From: a virus
IMG/VR virus record: IMGVR_UViG_3300047309_000059
Span: 1-38,393 of that record
DNA: 38,393 bases
Strand: one strand, 5' to 3'
Made by a program: the position numbers and the translations under genes. Below are positions 14,905 to 24,110 of this stretch, one piece after another. Positions within the stretch are counted from its first letter, which is position 1, and each line of letters starts with the position of its first letter. The notes under the pieces are model-generated. The model ran no database searches. It had not been told where the DNA came from and saw only the letters and a list, made by a program, of their open reading frames with translations.

Positions 14905-16175
14905 TGGCGAACAAACTAAAACTCACCCGCGATCAGCTTGCATCATTTCTTAAGGATGCGGAGCAGATTAAACAGTTTGAACAGTTATTTTCGCTCGCTG
15001 ATTCAATCGCGCCTGACGTTGTAAATGAAATCAGCATCAATGCCGGAAGTGCTCAGGCATCGGCAAACGATGCGCTAGCGCAGATTCAAAGACTGGCGGA
15101 TATTGTGGGCTTGCTGGCTACAGAACCAGCACAGGAACACGATAACTTCGTCGTTGCTGATTACATTGACACAAACACGCTTGCGCCAACTCCTAACGGA
15201 AAGCCTGGACGTGCGTATTGGGACGATGGCGCAGGGTCTTTAGTCGTTGGATTAAAGGGCGGAAACGTCACTTATATCGACGGCCAGCAAGAATACGCGC
15301 TTTGCTATAACGATTCTGGCGTGGCGCTAACTAAGGGCCAAGTGGTTTATATATCCGGCGCGCAGGGTAATCGTGTTGCCATCAAATTGGCGCAAGCTGA
15401 CAGTGATGCAAATTCAGCGCACACCATTGGATTCGTGGCTGAATCTATAGCGGCTGGCGCGGAAGGATGGGTTCATTCTGCTGGCCCGATCTACAAGCTA
15501 AACACCTTTGGATATACGGCAGGCGACACGGTTTATCTTTCTCCTACCGTGGCCGGAGCTTGGACTACTACACGCCCAAGCGCACCAAACCACACCGTTA
15601 TTCTTGGATTCATTGAGCGAGTTCATGCTTCCGTAGGCTCTATCTACGTCAAAGTAGATAACGGGTATGAGCTAGACGAGCTGCACAACGTAAAGATTAC
15701 GTCTATTGCCAATAATAACCTGTTGCAATACGACAGCACAGGGCAATTTTGGAAGAATGTTGCGCCTTCATCGGTTACGGTAGGAACGGCAACGAATGTT
15801 TCTGGTGGAACAGCAAACGTCACTGATTGCAAGGTAACAGGATCAGGAAGCCTTGGTTATGGCACCGGGTCTGGCGGCGCAGTAACGCAAGTCACTTCCC
15901 GCACCACTGGTGTGACGCTTAACAAAACCAACGGCGCAATCACCCTGATTAGTGCGGCGGGTACAGCAACGTGGCAGTCTTTCACCGTGACAAATAGCAC
16001 TGTTGCGGCCACCGACACCGTGATCGTGAATCAAAAATCCGGCACCGATCTTTATATGACCCATGTAACAAACGTGGCAGCGGGTAGTTTTCGCATCACC
16101 TTTGCCACGACTGGCGGCACGACAACTGAGCAGCCTGTATTTAACTTTGCGATAATCAAAGCAGTGACAAGCTAA
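14904..16175 (+). CDS. tail needle or fibre-like protein
   Basis: The 423-aa protein starts with about 70 residues of helical, likely trimeric coiled-coil sequence (LKDAEQIKQFEQLFSLADSI; SANDALAQIQRLADIVGLL), then becomes Gly/Thr/Ser-rich beta structure to the end. It takes the place of the P22 tail needle gp26, directly after gp10. Coiled coil at the N-terminus and beta knob at the C-terminus fit a needle or short central fibre, but sequence identity to gp26 is not evident. Confidence 0.55.
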   Translation: MANKLKLTRDQLASFLKDAEQIKQFEQLFSLADSIAPDVVNEISINAGSAQASANDALAQIQRLADIVGLLATEPAQEHDNFVVADYIDTNTLAPTPNGKPGRAYWDDGAGSLVVGLKGGNVTYIDGQQEYALCYNDSGVALTKGQVVYISGAQGNRVAIKLAQADSDANSAHTIGFVAESIAAGAEGWVHSAGPIYKLNTFGYTAGDTVYLSPTVAGAWTTTRPSAPNHTVILGFIERVHASVGSIYVKVDNGYELDELHNVKITSIANNNLLQYDSTGQFWKNVAPSSVTVGTATNVSGGTANVTDCKVTGSGSLGYGTGSGGAVTQVTSRTTGVTLNKTNGAITLISAAGTATWQSFTVTNSTVAATDTVIVNQKSGTDLYMTHVTNVAAGSFRITFATTGGTTTEQPVFNFAIIKAVTS

Positions 16176-16184
16176 AGGATAGTC

Positions 16185-16520
16185 ATGACGGTTACAGTTA
16201 AAGTTTTGATTCCTGCAAAGCAGGCTGAAAACGTACAAACGACGCAATATACTGCCAGTAATTGCAAAACGATTATTGATAAAATCACTGCAACAAACAC
16301 CAGCGCAAGCAATGTTTCGATTAGCGTAAATCTGGTTACATCAGGCGGATCGCCGGGCACTAGCAATCTTATTACAGACACCAGAAATATATCGCCTGAC
16401 GAAACCTATACATTCCCAGAGCTTGTTGGGCATTCACTTGAAGCTGGCGGGTTTATCTCCACCATTGCCAGTGCCGCGGCATCGCTTACAATTCGTGCAA
16501 GCGGGCGAGAAATAACCTAA
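16185..16520 (+). CDS. small beta-sandwich virion protein
   Basis: The 111-aa protein begins MTVTVKVLIPAKQAENVQTT and is a Ser/Thr-rich beta protein. An 18-codon ORF after the tailspike (23346-23402) starts almost identically, so this family existed twice. It probably is a minor surface protein; the family is unknown to me. Confidence 0.5.
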   Translation: MTVTVKVLIPAKQAENVQTTQYTASNCKTIIDKITATNTSASNVSISVNLVTSGGSPGTSNLITDTRNISPDETYTFPELVGHSLEAGGFISTIASAAASLTIRASGREIT

Positions 16521-16592
16521 CATTTATGCTGTAGAATCAAACAGCCGAGTGATTAGGCGACCGGCGGCCATGAATCCAAAAAGAGGAAAACA

Positions 16593-17057
16593 TTGGTTGC
16601 GCTGACGCTAGAGCATGTCCAAAATTTGGACACCCTGACAGGTCTTTTCAAAGACCCTTACATTGCGAAGATCGGTCACGATCATCGTGCGCTCTCGCCA
16701 ATTGAACACCCCCACGTCAAATATCTATCTGCCAAGTTAGACGGCAAGCAAGTTGGCGCTTTTATGATTGTTGAGTCTGGGTTTGTAGAAATCGACATTC
16801 ACGCCATGCTGTCAAAACAGGCGCTTCAGTATTCCCGTGATTTTGGCCGACTGTGTCTCATTTGGGCATTCGCTCAAAAACACATTAACAGAGTTACCGC
16901 TTATATTATCGAAGGTCTTGATTCTGCGAAGAATTATTGCCTGAAACTTGGCTTCAAAAACGAAGGCATGAGACGCGGTGCCTGCCTTAAAAACGGTCGA
17001 TTGGTCGGCGTTCATGTATTGGGCATGACGCGGCGCGATTGGGAGAAAGCAAAATGA
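16593..17057 (+). CDS. GNAT-like acetyltransferase-fold protein
   Basis: The 154-aa protein starts at TTG 16593, preceded by AGAGG. It has the GNAT layout: a beta region around GKQVGAFMIVESGFVEIDIH, a helix after RDFGRLCLIWAFAQ, and the LDSAKNYCLKLGFKNEGMRR segment typical of the last helix and strand of GNAT enzymes (N-x-x-x-Y/L-x-x-GF-x-x-E/G). The AcCoA loop (Q/RxxGxG/A) is not clear, so catalysis is uncertain. It lies where P22 has gp14, just before the ejection proteins. The stop overlaps the next start as ATGA. Confidence 0.7.
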   Translation: MVALTLEHVQNLDTLTGLFKDPYIAKIGHDHRALSPIEHPHVKYLSAKLDGKQVGAFMIVESGFVEIDIHAMLSKQALQYSRDFGRLCLIWAFAQKHINRVTAYIIEGLDSAKNYCLKLGFKNEGMRRGACLKNGRLVGVHVLGMTRRDWEKAK

Positions 17058-17755
17058 GTTTTATCGGAAACGCTGTCGGAAGTATTGTTGGCGGTATTAC
17101 TGGAGCAAAACAGCAGGCTAAAGCTGCCGAAGCTGCCTCAGAAATACAAGGCCAGGCAGCAGACACCGCCATTCAAGAACAGCGCCGCCAGTTTGACATG
17201 CTCACCGAATTGCTTCGACCATACGTTGAGGCAGGAACGCCAGCATTACAGCGACAGCAGGCATTATTAGGGTTGCGCGGCGCTCCTGAGCAGCAGGCAG
17301 CAATCGGCGCACTTGAACAAAGCCCGCTTTTTCAATCCGCCGTCCGACAAGGTGAGGAAGCATTGCTTCAGCAGGCATCGGCCACTGGTGGTTTGCGAGG
17401 CGGAAACATTCAGGCGGCACTGGCGCAATTCCGACCTGCCATGCTGCAAGAGCAGATCGCGCAGCAGTTTGAGCGACTCGGAGGTCTGACTTCACTCGGT
17501 CAAGCGTCTGCAACAGGTCAAGGTGCGGCAGGAATGGGAATGGCCGGATCAATCGGAAATCTACTTGCGCAACGTGGGCAAGCATTGGCTGGTGGAAAAT
17601 TAGCGATAGGATCGGTCCCGAGGCAAGCTTTTGGAGACCTTTTGACAATAGCGTCCATGTTTGGAGGCGCTGGCCGCGCTGGCCGCGCTGGTGGTGCTGA
17701 TGGTGCTGGTGGCGGAAACCTTGGCTCAGGTTTAAAGATGCCCGCCGGATTTTGA
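17054..17755 (+). CDS. ejection (DNA transfer) protein, P22 gp7-like
   Basis: The 233-aa protein starts at ATG 17054 in an ATGA overlap. It has an N-terminal glycine-rich hydrophobic segment (FIGNAVGSIVGGITGAKQQA), then the conserved pattern LLRPYVEAGTPALQRQQALL and LLQQASATGGLRGGNIQAAL, and a glycine-rich tail. The length is close to P22 gp7 (229 aa). It is expected inside the capsid, to be ejected first and help form a channel across the host envelope. Confidence 0.8.
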   Translation: MSFIGNAVGSIVGGITGAKQQAKAAEAASEIQGQAADTAIQEQRRQFDMLTELLRPYVEAGTPALQRQQALLGLRGAPEQQAAIGALEQSPLFQSAVRQGEEALLQQASATGGLRGGNIQAALAQFRPAMLQEQIAQQFERLGGLTSLGQASATGQGAAGMGMAGSIGNLLAQRGQALAGGKLAIGSVPRQAFGDLLTIASMFGGAGRAGRAGGADGAGGGNLGSGLKMPAGF

Positions 17756-17765
17756 AAGGTAAAAA

Positions 17766-19103
17766 ATGGTTCAGCCTATAAATTATTTCGAAGCCATGCC
17801 AAAGGTCGATCTTGGCAAATCTATCATTGAAGGTTTGCAGATCGGGATGACCTTGAGCGCAATCCAGCAGCAGCAGGAAGCGAAGCAACAAGCCGAACAG
17901 CGCTTACAGGCTTTCCGTGGGGAAGTTGAAAACGCTTTCCAGCAAGCAAGCCCAGATGTTTGGATGCAGTTAAAAACAAAATATCCAGAATATGAAAAAG
18001 TGATTGCTCCCGTATGGGAGCAACTGGACGAAAAGCAAAGAAAAGCAGAAATTAGTCAGTATTTGCCGATCCAGTCCGCTTTGAATGCTGGAAATAAAGA
18101 GGTGGCAAAAAAGTACGTTCAAAGATTAATTGACGCGAACGCCGCAGCGGGCAAAGACACGAAGCAGTTTGAAAAAATAGCAAGTCAAATTGACGACGAT
18201 ATAAATATCGCCAGAGACGATCTAGTTAACACTACAGCTATGGTTTTGCCTCTGAAAGATTTTGCAGAAGCGCAAAAAAAACTTAGCGAAACAAAACGCG
18301 CTGAAGCGATGGTGCCCGCAGAACTAGCTGCGAAACAACGGCAAAACGTACCGACTTCGATTCAAGAGGCGATTGACTATCGAACCCTCACGCCAGAACA
18401 GCAGCAGACTTTTCAGACATTGCAAGTGCTTAAAAAGCCGCCAGCAGCGGTAACGAACGTTAATGTCACAAACCTAGAAAAAAGTGCATCCGGTGAGCTG
18501 GCAAAGTTATTGCCTGACCTCTACGAACAAGGCAACAGCGCGGCATCTCAATTACAAGACATTCCTCGGTATCGAAAAGCCCTGGAGTCTGGGATTGTTG
18601 GGCCACTTGCTGATATAAGGTTTGGGGCAGCGAGATATGCAAACCTTTTCGGATTTACTGGCGATAACGCGGTAGTTGCCACCAGAGAATTGGTGCAAGG
18701 TCTATCAGAAATGGCCTTGAAATCTCGTTCATCTCTTACAGGGCAAGGCCAGATTACAGAAGGCGAGCAAAAGCTTTTGATTAAAGCTCGAAGCGGAGAC
18801 ATTAACTTCACCAAAGGTGAAATGGAGGCAATTTTTAATGTTGCCGACCGGGCGGCACGTTCGCAATATGAAAAAAGCCGAAAACTTTTAAAATCTGCAG
18901 CAGGAAAAAGCGAAACTGCCGCGATGTTTTTGGAAAATATGGCAGAACTGCCGCAAGAAACTGCGCCTACGCCAAAAACTCAACCAGCACAAGCAGTACA
19001 AGCGGCAGGCGGTTTTTCCGTAACAGCGCCAAACGGGCAAGTGTTTAACTTCCCAACGAAGCAAGCCGCCGACCAATTCAAACAAGCTGCGGGGATTCGA
19101 TAA
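17766..19103 (+). CDS. ejection protein, P22 gp20-like
   Basis: The 445-aa protein is mostly helical and glutamine/alanine-rich (LSAIQQQQEAKQQAEQRLQA), similar in length and position to P22 gp20 (471 aa). No signal or enzyme motif is seen. The last 40 residues (GGFSVTAPNGQVFNFPTKQA) form a small beta motif with the pattern T/VxxPxGxxxxFPxxxxAxxFK, common at the end of phage internal virion proteins. Confidence 0.75.
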   Translation: MVQPINYFEAMPKVDLGKSIIEGLQIGMTLSAIQQQQEAKQQAEQRLQAFRGEVENAFQQASPDVWMQLKTKYPEYEKVIAPVWEQLDEKQRKAEISQYLPIQSALNAGNKEVAKKYVQRLIDANAAAGKDTKQFEKIASQIDDDINIARDDLVNTTAMVLPLKDFAEAQKKLSETKRAEAMVPAELAAKQRQNVPTSIQEAIDYRTLTPEQQQTFQTLQVLKKPPAAVTNVNVTNLEKSASGELAKLLPDLYEQGNSAASQLQDIPRYRKALESGIVGPLADIRFGAARYANLFGFTGDNAVVATRELVQGLSEMALKSRSSLTGQGQITEGEQKLLIKARSGDINFTKGEMEAIFNVADRAARSQYEKSRKLLKSAAGKSETAAMFLENMAELPQETAPTPKTQPAQAVQAAGGFSVTAPNGQVFNFPTKQAADQFKQAAGIR

Positions 19104-21119
19104 ATGGCGATGGATTTTGAAGCACTGGCGCGCCAATTTGGCGGAGCAGCAGCAGGGCCAGCACCGAAAGAATCAGAAGTAGCCGCGCCCACAGAAACGA
19201 CCGCGGCTGGCCTAGCGGGTGCCGCGACTCGCGGCCTTGCGTTGCCAGCAGCCGGGGCTGCACTCGGCGCAGCAGCAGGCGCACCGTTTGCCGGTGTTGG
19301 CGCCATTCCTGGCGCGATTGCAGGCGCTGGCGCTGCTACGGTTGCCGGTCTTGTTGGCGACCCTATCGTGGGCGCAATCAATAGCCTTTTCGGAACACAA
19401 TACACCCTGCCGACCGACGCAATGTCAGACATGCTCACCCGTATCGGCGTGCCAGAAGCCCGCACTCAAGCCGAGCGCATAGTGCAGGCTACAGCAGCAG
19501 GCGCGGCTGGTGCTGGAGGCACTGTGGCGGCTGGCAGGGCCATTCAAGCGGCAGCGGGGCAGGTCGCACCTGTTACGGCTGGTGTTGGCCGTATGCTTGC
19601 AGGGCAACCTGTATCTCAAGTAGCTGGTGGTGCTGGGGCTGGTGCGGCAGGTCAGATGGCACAAGAAGCAGGCATGGGAACTGGCGCACAGATTGCGGCA
19701 AGTCTTGCCGGGGGCGTTGCCGGTGCCGCTGCTCCTCGGGCAGTGCAGCGCATTAAACAAGGCCCAGCGCCTGCCAAAGCGCCAACGCAAGGGCAGCAGT
19801 TAGCACAATCTGACATCGAAGCGGCAGAAAAATCCGGTGTTCGATTGATGACTAGCGACGTCATCGCGCCGCGCACCTTTCCCTCGAAAATCATTCAGGC
19901 CACTGGCGAGCGCATTCCATTGGCCGGTACTGCTGGGATGCGGCGTGCTCAACAAGAGCAACGCATCGAGGCTGTTCGCAATGTGCTGCGTGAATACGAG
20001 GCAGATGATTACGCAAAACTTAGCGACAACGTTTTAAAAGACTTGGCGGCTAAACGTTCGTCAGATATCAGCAAGTATTCACAAGCAAAAAACGAGGTGA
20101 TAAATCGCCTTGATTCATTTGGCGAAGTACCAATCCCAAAAACAATTCAAAAAATTGATGAAATTGTTTTAAATCTTAGAAAAGACAATACACCTGCATC
20201 ACTTGAAGCAGCGCAAAGACTTGAAGAAATAAAGTCCGCTGGGACAACTGGAGCTTCAGGAAGAAGCCTGGCGCAGCTTGAGGCGTTTAGACGAGATGAG
20301 CTTGCAAACGCATTTAAAGACGATCCAGCTCGCCCATTAAGCCAAGCGGCAAGGGATGTCGGGGAAAAAGCCTTGCGCGCTATTTATGACCCGGTTCGCC
20401 GAGACATGGGAGATTTCATTAAGCAAACCGGCGAGCGCCGTGATTTTGAAAAGTGGATGGTGTCCAATAAGCGCCTCGCAGAAACATCGGAGGACATGAA
20501 AAATGCCTCACTCAAAACGGTGTTGATGAAAGGCAACGTCCAGCCTGAAGTAATCAATAGAATCCTTTTATCAGGAAAACCAAGCGAAGTTCGCGCCATT
20601 TATTCAAAACTCACTCCACAAGGGCAGGCCAACGCTCGTGCGGCTGTGCTTGCTAAAGCTGCGGACGATGCCTCGATGCAGGTCGCAGAAGGAAAAATCG
20701 TTTTGCCGGATCAATTCGCCAAGAATGTGCAAAAAATGGGCAATTCTGTGGGCGTCTTGTTTAAGGGCGACGATCTCAAGCGAGTCGAAGGATTGATGCG
20801 AGTCTTGAACATCACCAAGCGCGCGCGTGAAGCGGCAGAAGCGCCGGCGACTGGTGCTCAGGCGGTGCCGTTTGTTGCTGGCGGATTGATGACGCAAGTT
20901 TTCGGCAGTGCTGTTTCTGGCGCAGCGGCGACCGCTGGAATCGGCCTGTTGGCGAGAACATATGAAAGCGCACCTGTTAGGAATTTGCTTCTAAAATTGC
21001 GAGACGCAAAGCCTGGATCAGCCATTGAAGATGAACTGGCAAGGCGTGTGATTTCTACAATGCAAACTCAGGCTGAAAAGATTCAGCAAGCAAGCCAAAC
21101 CCAACCGGAGACCGAATAA
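19104..21119 (+). CDS. ejection protein, P22 gp16-like
   Basis: The 671-aa protein (P22 gp16 is 609 aa) has Ala/Gly-rich hydrophobic stretches near residues 35-90 and 130-210 that could insert in membranes, then a long helical charged part and another hydrophobic segment near residues 585-625 (FVAGGLMTQVFGSAVSGAA). This suits a protein delivered into the host envelope with the DNA. No lytic transglycosylase motif is visible. Its TAA is directly followed by the tailspike ATG. Confidence 0.75.
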   Translation: MAMDFEALARQFGGAAAGPAPKESEVAAPTETTAAGLAGAATRGLALPAAGAALGAAAGAPFAGVGAIPGAIAGAGAATVAGLVGDPIVGAINSLFGTQYTLPTDAMSDMLTRIGVPEARTQAERIVQATAAGAAGAGGTVAAGRAIQAAAGQVAPVTAGVGRMLAGQPVSQVAGGAGAGAAGQMAQEAGMGTGAQIAASLAGGVAGAAAPRAVQRIKQGPAPAKAPTQGQQLAQSDIEAAEKSGVRLMTSDVIAPRTFPSKIIQATGERIPLAGTAGMRRAQQEQRIEAVRNVLREYEADDYAKLSDNVLKDLAAKRSSDISKYSQAKNEVINRLDSFGEVPIPKTIQKIDEIVLNLRKDNTPASLEAAQRLEEIKSAGTTGASGRSLAQLEAFRRDELANAFKDDPARPLSQAARDVGEKALRAIYDPVRRDMGDFIKQTGERRDFEKWMVSNKRLAETSEDMKNASLKTVLMKGNVQPEVINRILLSGKPSEVRAIYSKLTPQGQANARAAVLAKAADDASMQVAEGKIVLPDQFAKNVQKMGNSVGVLFKGDDLKRVEGLMRVLNITKRAREAAEAPATGAQAVPFVAGGLMTQVFGSAVSGAAATAGIGLLARTYESAPVRNLLLKLRDAKPGSAIEDELARRVISTMQTQAEKIQQASQTQPETE

Positions 21120-23327
21120 ATGTCCGTCTTGTCAGTACAGCCCACTTTCCCAATCTTCACCGAGGCAGACGGTCAGCCGCTTGAGAATGGCTATATCTGG
21201 ATCGGAACAGCCAACCTTGACCCTCAAGTCAATCCGATTGCCGTTTATTGGGACGATGCGCTTACGCAGCCTGCCGCGCAGCCTATCCGCACGATCAATG
21301 GCTACCCGGCTAAGTCTGGCTCACCCGGTAGGCTTTACGTTAATTCTGACTATTCTATTCGCGTGCAAAACAAGAATGGGAGTGCGATTTATAGTGCGCC
21401 ATCGACTACTGACGGATCGTCTGAATTTATTTCGTTTATTCAGAATGGGGCTGGTGCCGTACAAAGAAGCGTTCAATCCAAGCTGCGCGATGTGGTTAGC
21501 GTTAAAGACTTTGGTGCGGTGGGGGATGGCACGACTAATGATAGCGATTCCGTCAATGCGGCAGCCACCGCGCATACTTTGGTTGAAGTAACAAAAGGCA
21601 GCTATCTTTACACCGCTGCCACGACTGTTGATCCGTCTCGCATTACGTTAAATGCAGATGCCAATATCAAAGGCATGAAAAGCCAAACGGTAAACATTGG
21701 GTCTCGCAACAAGGACGGCAAGTTTATCGGGTTCATGCAGAACTATAATGAAACGCGGAATGACGCGATTTCAAGCCCAATCACAACCGGGAAGTTTGTA
21801 TCCCCTCCTTTAAGCGACGCATCATCTGTGCCGGGTGTCGATGTGCTAGCTTATTGGTATAACGATTTTGGTCTTGAATGTGTGCGAGCGGCTGGTGGGG
21901 GGATTGGCTCAACCGCTTGGTATACATGGCAATGGGCGCACACAGTAGGTGGAGCGGCCACTTACGATCCGGCCATAAACCCGCTCCTTGGATGGTATCG
22001 CGGCGATGATCCTGTGGTGCTGGATTGGATTTGTTATTGGTTGCGCGAAGCTGGCGTAAAAGCCATTCTTCAGCAGGGGCGAGGAGATTTGCAGGACACA
22101 ACCAACTGGAACAATTCTGCGCAAAGCAACTATTGGCTTTACCAGTTGTTTAATAACGTCCCCAATTTCAAAGGGCTTGGATATATCCCTGACATGGGTT
22201 CGGGTGGATCGTTGGCAAACAACACTGCATTGATTACCAACTTGCAGACCAACATTTTGCCTGTATATCCAAACTATTACATTACCAAGATCAACAACAA
22301 AGAATACGGCACGCTCTGGTCGTATGACTTCGGCACGCTACGCGCGAGCACTTACAGCAACAATACGGCAAACTTCGAAACCATGCTTTCTGGGTGGGCG
22401 ACATTTTTTATAAATCGGGGTCTTGATGGAGCGGTGGTATTAGCGAGGAATGGTGGGTTTTATACTGACACCAATGCCACAAGCGTGGCAAACCGCGCTC
22501 GTGCGGCTCAACTTGGGGTTGAAATTTTTGAAGTTGATTATGGATTTTTTAGCGGAGTTACGCCGGGTTCCGATTCTTATTCGACTATGGTTGGTAACTT
22601 TTACTCCGGTTACCAAGCGGTAAAGACTAATCGAATCCCGAATATCATGACAGGGCGACAAAGTCACGGAAACTTTCATCCATCTGGATGGACAAATACT
22701 GGCACTACTCCGGCTTTGTTTAGCACAGCAGCGCAGCAAGCGGCTTCAATGGCAGTTGCCAATGCCACCATTCCTAACATTGTGACGGTTTATAACGTGT
22801 CGGAATGGGGAGAAGGCGGCCCTGCATTGCAGCCCACCGTAGGAAATGGGTTTGGGTATCTTGATGCTATTCGACGCATCAATGTGCCAAGCACAAACAA
22901 AGCACTTTCAACGGTTTCGCCATTTTCGGCAGTGTCTGATGTAAAAACCGGAACCGCAACCGATGCGGTAGCTTTCCAGACTTTCACTATTACTGTGGCA
23001 GCAAACAGTACATCACGCGTCGAAGTGGATGTTGTCGCAATTGAGCAGACAGGATATTTTGCGACTATCTCAAGAAAATATGTATTTGTTCTAAAAAATC
23101 GATCCTCTACTTTGGCAGCAACGGCTGTAAATTCTGTTTCTGGATTTGAAATTTCAGAAAGCAGCGCAAATTATTCAATCACGCCAACTGTAACAGTTAC
23201 GATTATTGACCAATACACCGCAAGATTTGATGTTACTTTGACAAAAGGTGGAGCTATTGGTTGGACAAATTGTTTTTATGAAACCCAAGCCAAAGTTCAA
23301 AGTGTTAAGGTTTGTTCTATTGCATAA
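21120..23327 (+). CDS. tailspike: P22 head-binding domain plus GH99-like catalytic domain
   Basis: The protein has 735 aa. Residues 1-110 match the P22 tailspike head-binding domain (VQPTFPIFTEADGQPLENGY; IRTINGYPAKSGSPGRLYVN). Residues 118-185 look like the start of a pectate-lyase-type beta-helix (VSVKDFGAVGDGTTNDSDS). Instead of a beta-helix, residues about 235-590 resemble the GH99/WbsX alpha/beta barrel: GWYRGDDPVVLDWICYWLRE, AGVKAILQQ, and SEWGEGG with E562 and E565 in an ExxE pair, followed by GYLDAIR. The end (600-735) is beta-rich. It probably binds and cleaves a mannan-like or other surface polysaccharide; the substrate is inferred only from the fold. Confidence 0.7.
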   Translation: MSVLSVQPTFPIFTEADGQPLENGYIWIGTANLDPQVNPIAVYWDDALTQPAAQPIRTINGYPAKSGSPGRLYVNSDYSIRVQNKNGSAIYSAPSTTDGSSEFISFIQNGAGAVQRSVQSKLRDVVSVKDFGAVGDGTTNDSDSVNAAATAHTLVEVTKGSYLYTAATTVDPSRITLNADANIKGMKSQTVNIGSRNKDGKFIGFMQNYNETRNDAISSPITTGKFVSPPLSDASSVPGVDVLAYWYNDFGLECVRAAGGGIGSTAWYTWQWAHTVGGAATYDPAINPLLGWYRGDDPVVLDWICYWLREAGVKAILQQGRGDLQDTTNWNNSAQSNYWLYQLFNNVPNFKGLGYIPDMGSGGSLANNTALITNLQTNILPVYPNYYITKINNKEYGTLWSYDFGTLRASTYSNNTANFETMLSGWATFFINRGLDGAVVLARNGGFYTDTNATSVANRARAAQLGVEIFEVDYGFFSGVTPGSDSYSTMVGNFYSGYQAVKTNRIPNIMTGRQSHGNFHPSGWTNTGTTPALFSTAAQQAASMAVANATIPNIVTVYNVSEWGEGGPALQPTVGNGFGYLDAIRRINVPSTNKALSTVSPFSAVSDVKTGTATDAVAFQTFTITVAANSTSRVEVDVVAIEQTGYFATISRKYVFVLKNRSSTLAATAVNSVSGFEISESSANYSITPTVTVTIIDQYTARFDVTLTKGGAIGWTNCFYETQAKVQSVKVCSIA

Positions 23328-23345
23328 TTCTTTAAAAAGCCAACC

Positions 23346-23402
23346 ATGACCATCACCGTAAAAGTTCTAATCCCGTCAAAAAATGTTCCCACAGCCAAAT
23401 GA
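23346..23402 (+). pseudogene. truncated remnant of the 16185-type beta-sandwich gene
   Basis: Eighteen codons (MTITVKVLIPSKNVPTAK) match the start of the protein at 16185 (MTVTVKVLIPAKQAENVQTT) at about 9 of the first 11 residues, then stop at TGA. Third-position differences show an old split. It probably marks a recombination scar where the tailspike/lysis junction replaced a longer gene, though a short expressed peptide cannot be excluded. Confidence 0.6.
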
Positions 23403-23412
23403 GAAAAGACTC

Positions 23413-23661
23413 GTGAAATTCGACTCTACGATCAATTTAGGCCACTTGCTAACCTTTGTCGGGTTCGTCCTGACTGGTTTTGGTGCGTGGTCTAGCATTG
23501 ATCGTAGGCTTACAGTGCTGGAAGAGTCTAGGAGGGTTCAGGCTCAGATTGATGCGAACCAAGATGAGCGTTTGTCGCAATCAATGGGCCAGATTAAAGA
23601 ATCACTCAGCGAAATTCGGCGCAATTTAGAGAAGGTTTCAGACCGGCTAGATAAAAAGTGA
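23413..23661 (+). CDS. membrane-anchored coiled-coil protein of the lysis cassette
   Basis: The protein has 82 aa from GTG 23413; ATG 23383 would overlap the remnant and lacks a binding site. One transmembrane helix (LLTFVGFVLTGFGAWSSI) is followed by a long coiled coil (RRVQAQIDANQDERLSQSMG to KVSDRLDKK). Position directly before the endolysin and an overlapping GTGA suggest a role in lysis, as a holin/antiholin or an i-spanin-like protein. A lipoprotein partner is not evident. Confidence 0.6.
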   Translation: MKFDSTINLGHLLTFVGFVLTGFGAWSSIDRRLTVLEESRRVQAQIDANQDERLSQSMGQIKESLSEIRRNLEKVSDRLDKK

Positions 23662-24107
23662 TTGATCTCGCCATCGCTATCGAGCTTTGCAAACGCTTTG
23701 AGGGATTCCGCGCAAAGCCATACCTGTGCCCTGCCGGAGTGCCCACCATTGGGTATGGCTCGACGTATTATGCTGGCGGAAAAAAAGTGTCGATGGATGA
23801 TGCGCCGATAAGCAAGGAAGATGCGGAAAAGTTACTTAGGCATGAGCTTAGTGAAACGTATCTGCCTGAAGTGTTACGGCTTTGCCCTGTGCTGAAGCAA
23901 CATCCTAGAAGGCTAAATGCCATTGTGGATTTCTGCTATAACTTAGGGGCAGGGAACCTTCAAAGAAGCACACTTCGACGTCGAATCAACGCTCAAGACT
24001 GGATCGGCGCAGAGGATGAGCTTAGGAAGTGGGTAAAAGCTGGCGGAATTGTTTTGCCGGGTCTTGTAGCAAGACGTGAGGCAGAGATCGTTTTTATGAA
24101 AGGGTGA
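23658..24107 (+). CDS. endolysin, GH24 lysozyme family
   Basis: The 149-aa protein hydrolyses peptidoglycan glycan strands. It shows the phage lysozyme pattern E-8aa-D/C-5aa-T as E15, C24 and T30 (RFEGFRAKPYLCPAGVPTIG), so cysteine replaces the aspartate, a known variant. NAIVDFCYNLGAGNLQRSTL and the final GLVARREAEIVF are typical. No signal or SAR segment is present, so export needs a holin. The start is a GTG overlapping the previous stop. Confidence 0.92.
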   Translation: MIDLAIAIELCKRFEGFRAKPYLCPAGVPTIGYGSTYYAGGKKVSMDDAPISKEDAEKLLRHELSETYLPEVLRLCPVLKQHPRRLNAIVDFCYNLGAGNLQRSTLRRRINAQDWIGAEDELRKWVKAGGIVLPGLVARREAEIVFMKG

Positions 24108-24110
24108 TCG

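Noticed and set aside
16570-16605. 11-codon leader peptide overlapping the GNAT start
   Set aside because: An ATG frame (MNPKRGKHWLR) exists, but there is no hairpin switch or conservation to support attenuation.
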